From Zhengella sp041738295 (GTDB lineage: Bacteria > Pseudomonadota > Alphaproteobacteria > Rhizobiales > Rhizobiaceae): a stretch of DNA of 64,000 bases. The translations under genes were made by a program, and so were the position numbers. Each line of letters begins with the position of its first letter. The first letter of the stretch is position 1. Positions 56,704 to 64,000 of the stretch are shown here, one piece after another. Below the pieces are notes generated by a model. The model was not told the origin of the DNA. It was given only the letters and a program-made list of their open reading frames with translations, and searched no databases. The stretch covers positions 1 to 64,000 of the forward strand of contig JBGSQC010000188.1 in assembly GCA_041738295.1 (NCBI GenBank), written 5' to 3'.

Positions 56704-58963
56704 GATTCACCTTTTCTTCCGCCCGGCCACCGCCGGATTTGATGTCTTCTTCCGCCCCCGCAGATCCGCCCGGGACGCCCGGCAGGATGATGCGGATCAG
56801 CGCGCCGCGCCCGCCGTCAAATTCGGCCGGTGCGTCATGCAATTCAAGAGAACCACCATGGTCCTCGATGATCTTCTTGACGATGGCGAGCCCGAGACCT
56901 GTGCCCTTCTCGCGCGTCGTCATATAGGGTTCCAGCAGCCGGTGCCGGTTTTCACGCGGAAGTCCGCGGCCATTGTCGGCCACATCGACGATGATCTTTC
57001 CGTCGTCGGCATGGGCAGAGATGCGGATTTCGCCCTTGATGCCAGTGGTTTCGACGCTCGCGCCGTCGATTGCCTCGGCAGCATTCTTCACCAGATTGCC
57101 GACCGCCTGGGCCAGAAGCCGGTTGTCAAAATGCCCCATGAGCGGAACGTCCATGAAGTCACGCTTGAAGGTGATTTCTGCGCGCGACACCTCGACCAGG
57201 AAGGAAGCCTCACGCAGGGCCTCGCGCAGGTCAGTCAGTTCCATGGCGGGCTTCGGCATGCGGGCAAAGGCCGAGAACTCGTCCACCATGCGCCCGATGT
57301 CACCGACCTGCCGGATGATCGTTTCGGTGCACTGGTCAAACACCTCGCGGTCGGTGGTGATCACCTTGCCATAGCGCCGCTGGATGCGCTCTGCCGACAA
57401 CTGGATGGGTGTCAGCGGGTTCTTGATCTCATGGGCAATGCGGCGGGCAACATCGGCCCAGGCTGACGAGCGCTGGGCGGTGACCAGATCGGTGATGTCA
57501 TCGACGGTGATCACATAGGAATGGCTTTCCTCGTCGGATTCCTCGACGGTGATCTGCACATTGTAGGTCCGTTCCATGCCCGAACGGTAGAACGTTACCT
57601 GCTCGCGATAGACCGGGCGGCCGGATGTGTGGGCGATTTCGAAGATGCGCCCGACATGCGGCAGGATCGCGGAAATGTTCTTGCCCACCACATCCTTCGA
57701 GCTGATGCCAAACATCTGTTCGGCCGAGCGGTTTGCGAGCGACGCGCAGCCGTCGAAATCAACACCGATCACGCCGGCCGTCACGCCCGACAGAACGGCT
57801 TCGGAGAACCGGCGGCGCTCATCGATCTGGTCCTTTGCGCCCATCAGCTCGTTGCGCTGGCTTTTGAGCTGGGCAAGCATCTTGTTGAACGTGTCGCCAA
57901 GCGATGCCACGTCGCCATCGGACCGGCGGACTGGGACGCGAACATCCAGATTTCCCGTCGCCACCTCGTCGGCCGCGCCGATCAGCTGGCGGATCGGGCG
58001 GACAAGGCGGTCTGCAACGGAAATACCTGTCCAGATGGCCGACAGGACGATCACCAGTGTCAGGCCGAGATAAAGCAAGCCAAAAGCAATCTGGGTCGAT
58101 GTCCGGTTGGCTTCAAGACCCTGGTATTCCTCGACATTGGAACTGACGATCTGGCGCGCCTTGATCACTTCGGGGTCAACCAGCCGGACCGCGTAGAGAT
58201 AGAGCCCTTCAAGCTCCCTGAGCTTGATGATGGAACCGACAATGTTGCGGATGCGCGGCTCGATCAACACCGGTCTGCCATCGGCTGCCTGCTCGACCGC
58301 CTCCTTTGGCGGTTCCGGCATTTTAAATGCCGAGTCGGTATCGGCGCTCACCATGAACGCACCGGACGAATCGATCAGCGCGGCATGGGCCAGCGCCCGG
58401 CCATTGGCCTGTTGGGTGAGGAACTTGCGAAAGCCGTTCTTGTCGAGATTGTACAAGAGCCGGTTCTGGTCGACATCGCCGGCCATGGACAATGTCGTGC
58501 CCTGCAAGCCTGCCGCATTCTCCCGCACATAGGCATCGGCGATGGAGAGCGACGAATTGACGATGGTCTTGGTGCGGATCTCGAACCAGCGGTCAAGCCC
58601 GCGATCCAATGTCACCGAGGCTACAATGGCGACCAGAATGGCCGGAATTGCCGCGACGAGCGAGAAAAGCGCAACGATGCGCACATGCAGCCGGGCCGCG
58701 GCCTTGCCATGCTCGCGCGCTGCCAGGATGCGCCTTGTCTCGCGTGCGATCATGACTATCAGCATGGCGATCAGCGCCGCGTTGATGGCGATCAGCACCA
58801 GGGTCGTCGTGTAGTCCGGCTCGATGCCGGTAAGTCCCATCAGGATGACAAACGAGATCACCGAAACGACGAGTGCGGTGATGACCAGCAGGACGCCCGG
58901 GGACGCCAGCAGCCGGCGGCCTCCCTCAATCGGCTTCTGACTGAGCGTCAGTGCATTCCACAT
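56693..58963 (-). CDS. ntrY: NtrY membrane sensor histidine kinase
   Basis: A 756-residue kinase from ATG 58963. Domains: N-terminal membrane segments (VLLVITALVVSVISFVIL, then a pair near 65-110), a periplasmic sensing region, a membrane return before a HAMP domain (about 300-360, ADRLVRPIRQLIGAADEVATG), a PAS domain (VTAGVIGVDFDGCASLANRSAE), HisKA with the phosphorylatable His in ARRIAHEIKNPLTPI, and HATPase_c with NAAEAI, DNGRGLPRE, GTGLGLAIVKKI. A TTG at 59071 would add 36 unlikely residues. It pairs with NtrX and overlaps its gene. Confidence 0.94.
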   Translation of the reverse strand: MWNALTLSQKPIEGGRRLLASPGVLLVITALVVSVISFVILMGLTGIEPDYTTTLVLIAINAALIAMLIVMIARETRRILAAREHGKAAARLHVRIVALFSLVAAIPAILVAIVASVTLDRGLDRWFEIRTKTIVNSSLSIADAYVRENAAGLQGTTLSMAGDVDQNRLLYNLDKNGFRKFLTQQANGRALAHAALIDSSGAFMVSADTDSAFKMPEPPKEAVEQAADGRPVLIEPRIRNIVGSIIKLRELEGLYLYAVRLVDPEVIKARQIVSSNVEEYQGLEANRTSTQIAFGLLYLGLTLVIVLSAIWTGISVADRLVRPIRQLIGAADEVATGNLDVRVPVRRSDGDVASLGDTFNKMLAQLKSQRNELMGAKDQIDERRRFSEAVLSGVTAGVIGVDFDGCASLANRSAEQMFGISSKDVVGKNISAILPHVGRIFEIAHTSGRPVYREQVTFYRSGMERTYNVQITVEESDEESHSYVITVDDITDLVTAQRSSAWADVARRIAHEIKNPLTPIQLSAERIQRRYGKVITTDREVFDQCTETIIRQVGDIGRMVDEFSAFARMPKPAMELTDLREALREASFLVEVSRAEITFKRDFMDVPLMGHFDNRLLAQAVGNLVKNAAEAIDGASVETTGIKGEIRISAHADDGKIIVDVADNGRGLPRENRHRLLEPYMTTREKGTGLGLAIVKKIIEDHGGSLELHDAPAEFDGGRGALIRIILPGVPGGSAGAEEDIKSGGGRAEEKVNHGV

Positions 58964-59121
58964 CAGCAGTTGGTTTCCCGGCTCGTTATAAACGTTGCCA
59001 ATATGCAACGCATGTGTTGATTCCGCAACAAAACTGTTGTTGAAACCGGGATAGTCAGGCTGATTGTCCAAATTGGGGCAAGCAGTTGCCTTGGCAATGG
59101 AAGACGGTGGCAGCTTGCCTC

Positions 59122-60575
<1,454 letters not shown>

Positions 60576-60576
<1 letters not shown>

Positions 60577-61724
60577 CAGTTTTTCTCCGGATCGGCGTCT
60601 GCACCGGTTTCAAGGAAGGCGGCGGCCTTGTAGGCCGGCATGAGAATGCGGAAGCTCGTGCCGCGCGGGCTGCTGTCACACTCGATGACACCGCCATGTT
60701 CGCCGACAATCTTGGCGACGAGCGCGAGGCCCAGACCGGACCCGTTGGTCTTTGTCGTGATGAAGGGATCGAAAATATAGGGCCGGATATCATCCGGCAC
60801 TCCGGCGCCGTTGTCGGACACGCAGAATTCCAGCGGCAGTGATACACGCTCTGACGAGCCCGGCACGGACAAGCGGATCCCCGGCCGGAAGGCGGTGGAC
60901 AGCGTGATCGTGCCATCCTCGCGGTTGCCAATGGCTTCCGCGGCATTCTTCACCAGGTTGAGGAAGATCTGCACCAGCTGGTCGCGATTGGCCAGGACTG
61001 CCGGCAGCGAGGGATCATATTCCTCGATAATGGTCAGCTTGCGGGCAAAGCCGTTCAGCGCCAGCGCCTTCACGTGATCCAGCACCACGTGAATGTTGAC
61101 CGGAACCCGGTCAATGGGCCGCTCGTCGGAGAAAATCTCCATGCGGTCGACCAGTGCCACGATCCGGTCTGTCTCCTCGGTGATCAGGCGGGTGAGCGAG
61201 CGGTCCTCGTCGGAGGCGGAAAGCTCCAGCAATTGGGCGGCGCCGCGGATGCCCGAAAGCGGGTTCTTGATTTCATGGGCGAGCATGGCGGCAAGGCCGG
61301 TGACCGAGCGCGCTGCACCGCGATGCGTCATCTGCCGGTCGATCTTGTCGGCCATGGAGCGCTCCTGGAACATCACCACCACCGATCCCGGCAGTTCGAT
61401 GACCGGAGCGACATAGATGTCGACCATCTTGTCGGCGCCCAGACGCGGCGAGGATATGTCGACGCGGTATTCGTTGACCGGCGCGCGGCGCTCGCGCACC
61501 TGGTCCACCAGCGTCATCAACGGGCTGCCGAAGGGAATGAAGGCTTCCAGCTTGTTGCGCGACAGGATGGCCGAAGACGACCGGAAAAAGCCTTCCGCGT
61601 CTGCGTTGGCGTATGAAATATACCCCTCCTGGTTCACCATGATCACCGGATGGCGGATGGTGTTCAGGACAAGTTGTGCGGGATCGGCAGTGTAGCGTCC
61701 CGGGATTCCGGCGGTCATGCTCAT
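60576..61724 (-). CDS. ntrB: Nitrogen regulation sensor histidine kinase NtrB
   Basis: A 382-residue soluble kinase. PAS domain at about 20-110 (ILSRNKLEAFIPFGSPL), HisKA with AMLAHEIKNPLSGIRGAAQLLE near residue 140, and a HATPase_c end with NLVKNAAEAIG, DNGAGVPDDI and KTNGSGLGLALVAKI. PII proteins control its kinase-phosphatase balance towards NtrC. The start ATG at 61724 overlaps the dusB stop (ATGA) with GAAAGGAGCGGC before it; an ATG two codons later is the alternative. Confidence 0.96.
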
Positions 61725-62746
61725 GCCGCGCTCCTTTCTTGATCGCGGGCATCGGATGCAAAGGCTGCGCACAGCAGATCGATTGCCTGATGGCGGTCGG
61801 TGGCGGTGAGAATGGCAAGCCGCCGTTCGTCGGAGACGTCCGGCGCGTGGCGGTCGAGATACCAGCCCAGATGCTTGCGCGCATGGCGGATGCCTGCCTT
61901 CTCGCCATAGAGGTCCAGCATGTCCCGGTAGTGGCCGAGCACGTAGGACACAAGCGCATCCCTGTCAGACGGCGATTCTGTTCCACCGTCGAACCCAGCC
62001 TCGCGGGCGATGGCGCCTGCCAGCCATGGCTGGCCGTAGCTGCCGCGACCCACCATCACGGCGTCTGCACCGGACTGGCGAAGCGCTTCGGAGGCATCGG
62101 CGATGCTGGCAATGTCCCCATTGACCACCAGCGGAATGCTGATCGCAGCGCGGACGGCGGCAATGGCGCGCCAATCGGCCCGGCCGGTGTAGAATTGTTC
62201 GCGGGTGCGCCCATGCACCGTGATCATGGCAACGCCGGCGTCCTCAGCCATTCGGGCGAGAAGCGGCGCATTCAGGCAGGTCGCGTCCCAGCCGAGGCGC
62301 ATTTTCAGCGTGACCGGAACATTCACAGCCGAAATCACCGCCTTGATGAGGGACAGCGCATGGTCCGGATCGCGCATCAGCGCCGACCCGCAGGCGCCGC
62401 CGATCACCTTCTTGGCCGGGCAGCCCATGTTGATGTCAATGAGATCCGCACCGCCTTCTTGCGCACTGCGGGCCGCTTCCGCCATCGCGCCTGCTTCGCG
62501 CCCGGCAAGCTGCACGGACTGCACATCGACCCCGGCGAGGCGGATGCGCCGCACCGATTCGTCGCGGGCTCGCGCCAATTCGCCGCTCGCCACCATCTCG
62601 GAGACAGTCAGCCCGGCGCCTGCCTGATGTGCCCGCAAACGGAAAGGCTGGTCGCTCACGCCAGACATGGGCGCAAGGAACACCCGGTTCGGCAGCGTGA
62701 CCGATCCGATAGTCAGCGGTTCAGCGAGGAGGCTCGGATTGGACAT
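61721..62746 (-). CDS. dusB: tRNA-dihydrouridine synthase DusB (NifR3)
   Basis: A 341-residue FMN enzyme reducing uridine to dihydrouridine in tRNA D-loops. The TIM-barrel shows NRVFLAPMSGVSDQPFR at the N-terminus, IDINMGCPAKKVIGGACGSAL with the catalytic-type Cys (NMGCP), VTLKMRLGWD, ITVHGRTREQFY and VVNGDI. It was known as nifR3 because it precedes ntrBC, as here; the ntrB ATG overlaps its stop. A 223-nt gap to the divergent secreted-protein gene holds the promoter for the dusB-ntrBC unit. Confidence 0.96.
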   Translation of the reverse strand: MSNPSLLAEPLTIGSVTLPNRVFLAPMSGVSDQPFRLRAHQAGAGLTVSEMVASGELARARDESVRRIRLAGVDVQSVQLAGREAGAMAEAARSAQEGGADLIDINMGCPAKKVIGGACGSALMRDPDHALSLIKAVISAVNVPVTLKMRLGWDATCLNAPLLARMAEDAGVAMITVHGRTREQFYTGRADWRAIAAVRAAISIPLVVNGDIASIADASEALRQSGADAVMVGRGSYGQPWLAGAIAREAGFDGGTESPSDRDALVSYVLGHYRDMLDLYGEKAGIRHARKHLGWYLDRHAPDVSDERRLAILTATDRHQAIDLLCAAFASDARDQERSAA

Positions 62747-62969
62747 GCCTATTTTTCGTGCACAATCTTCATTGCCTTGTTTCTAGACACATCAAACTCA
62801 TATTGCAATCGCACCTGCGTCTTTTTGATGGCTTGCCCTGTATTGCAACTGGAACGGAGTGTGCACCGGATGTCATCATCGTGGCGGACGCGTCACATCG
62901 GCGACAATGCGGCAGTGAAAACGTGTCGCGGTTACAATGTCTGCCAGCCGGGATAGAAGTCTGGCGCAG

Positions 62970-64000
62970 ATGGCAGGGGAGAGACCAAAATTGCTGACGG
63001 CTTTTTTTCGCGTCCTGTTCGCGGCCTTTCTCCTCACGGTCACAGCAAGCCCGATAGCCGCCAAAGCCGAGAGGATTTCCCGCTTTGAACAAGGTTGGCC
63101 AGCCTGGCTTGACGGCCTTGGTCTTGACGCGCGGCGAAATTATGTCGTCATCCTGCAGGTGCCGCCGGACAAGCCGCTGGACAATCGCAATGCCGAGACC
63201 ATCCGCCGATCCATCACGGCAAACATCTTCCAAAGGGCGCGAATTGGCCATGTGACACTTGCGTGGCAATGCGGCGCGGGCCGCGGCTTTGTTTCGCAAT
63301 CCGGAGAACTGGCCAACCAAGGACGGCGCATGGCGCTGGCCGGATGGGGAGCAACCCCGCTCCTGAGCACCTTCACCGATGGCCGCCTGCAAACCGCAGC
63401 CGAATTGAAGCCGCATTTTTCCCGCCGCCTCCTTCAAGGGCGTGGTCATGTGATCGCCGTTGAAGTCGGCAACCGCGAATGCGGCCGGATGCGCGATTTC
63501 TTCCGCCGTTTTCTAGACCATCCATCCCAACCATGGCGCCGATACGGACTGGTCCCGGATCCCGCGCGGATGGAAGGGTCGGGATGCGTATCGCTAAGCC
63601 TCGCCCTCGCCGCGAGGGCCGGCATTCTGGATCGGGCCGGGCTCTCATTCTGGCGCCGTGTCCCGGTCCATGCCGTAGCCATCGGACGCATGAAAGCCTG
63701 GCCTGCCAGCGTCATTCCCTTTGCACGGCTTGCACCGGGCGAACCGCAACAAGCTGTGACCATGGCAAAGCTGCTGCATGGGCCGCTCGACCAGGGAGAC
63801 ATCATCAGCCATGTGCGGGTGGCCGATCCCGAATTGCTTTTTGCCTTCCTCTCAGGCGCGCGAGCCGCGACCGGGACCGCGACTCCTTGGGTTCTGTCCC
63901 GCATCCCGATCGGCGGCGATCCGCTTGTCCGTTCAGCGCGTCAGGCCGGACATCGGTGGGCGCTCACTTACCGAAGCCACCGGATGGCCGATCCGCAAGG
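62970..64000 (+). CDS. Unrecognised exported protein, 3' end beyond the window
   Basis: An open frame of at least 343 codons that runs off the right edge. It begins with a convincing signal peptide: a basic start (MAGERPK), hydrophobic core LFAAFLLTVTASP and a cleavage-like AAKAE near residue 31. TTG at 62991 with GGGGAGAG upstream is another possible start. The mature part is rich in Arg, Trp and Pro, has few Cys (for example WQCGAGRG, NRECGR, GSGCVS), and includes VILQVPPDKPLDNRNAET early. I could not match it to a family by eye. It is divergent from dusB. Codon use looks like the neighbours. Confidence 0.7.
   Translation, partial: MAGERPKLLTAFFRVLFAAFLLTVTASPIAAKAERISRFEQGWPAWLDGLGLDARRNYVVILQVPPDKPLDNRNAETIRRSITANIFQRARIGHVTLAWQCGAGRGFVSQSGELANQGRRMALAGWGATPLLSTFTDGRLQTAAELKPHFSRRLLQGRGHVIAVEVGNRECGRMRDFFRRFLDHPSQPWRRYGLVPDPARMEGSGCVSLSLALAARAGILDRAGLSFWRRVPVHAVAIGRMKAWPASVIPFARLAPGEPQQAVTMAKLLHGPLDQGDIISHVRVADPELLFAFLSGARAATGTATPWVLSRIPIGGDPLVRSARQAGHRWALTYRSHRMADPQ

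Noticed and set aside
57521..59020. A 499-codon open frame on the plus strand opposite ntrY
   Set aside because: Antisense to an intact ntrY, His/Arg/Gln-rich with no domain, no Shine-Dalgarno of note.

Overview
This window looks like chromosomal backbone from a GC-rich alphaproteobacterium of the order Hyphomicrobiales (Rhizobiales). That placement is inferred from gene content and order. The gene order dusB-ntrB-ntrC-ntrY-ntrX-trkA-dat-hfq-hflX, the block glmU-glmS-DUF502-recG-sdhE-mfd, a phosphatidylcholine synthase (pcs), an IalB-family protein and the run rlpA-dac-tmk-holB-metG-tatD are all familiar from that order. The genus cannot be fixed by reading alone. I saw no rRNA, CRISPR array, insertion sequence, integrase or phage gene. 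The only tRNA found is a serine tRNA (anticodon TGA).

Layout. 1-10.8 kb: cell-wall amino sugar genes (glmU 3' end, glmS), a DUF502 membrane protein, recG on the opposite strand, sdhE, mfd, an M20 amidohydrolase and a DUF423 protein. 10.8-12.1 kb: a small accessory patch with a zinc-ribbon protein, a very hydrophilic 133-residue protein and unusual palindromes and repeats. 12.1-20.3 kb: a long minus-strand run, rlpA-dac-tmk-holB-metG-tatD-MBL-ybaK. 20.6-24.6 kb: tRNA-Ser, then a trehalose operon (otsB-GH15-otsA) with overlapping genes. 24.7-27.8 kb: an iron-sulfur (6-4) photolyase and a two-gene cytochrome c operon (dihaem plus NapC/NirT tetrahaem) with a perfect FNR/FixK-type box upstream. 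27.9-31.8 kb: an ABC importer of the PotA/iron/phosphonate type. 32.2-36.5 kb: rimO, a membrane acyltransferase and three tandem secreted pentapeptide-repeat proteins. 36.6-42.8 kb: a FadL-like porin and a BMP-type nucleoside or simple-sugar ABC importer. 43-51.3 kb: quinone oxidoreductase, pcs, a UbiH-like hydroxylase, an AEC transporter, hspQ, an IalB-like protein, an oligopeptide-binding protein coupled to mazG. 51.3-62.7 kb: hflX, hfq, dat, trkA and the two nitrogen two-component systems NtrYX and NtrBC with dusB. 63-64 kb: the start of an unrecognised secreted protein that runs off the window.

How the genes work together. The dusB-ntrBC-ntrYX-trkA-dat-hfq-hflX block is a regulatory hub for nitrogen status, redox/envelope sensing, potassium and RNA metabolism. 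The trehalose operon joins synthesis (OtsA, OtsB) with a GH15 glycosidase. The cytochrome operon carries electrons from the quinol pool to the periplasm and is probably switched on when oxygen is low, but no terminal reductase lies beside it. The parts that best repay a second look are the three disulfide-capped pentapeptide-repeat proteins, the FNR-box cytochrome pair, the DD-carboxypeptidase homologue with two altered catalytic motifs, and several perfect inverted repeats in gene-free stretches.
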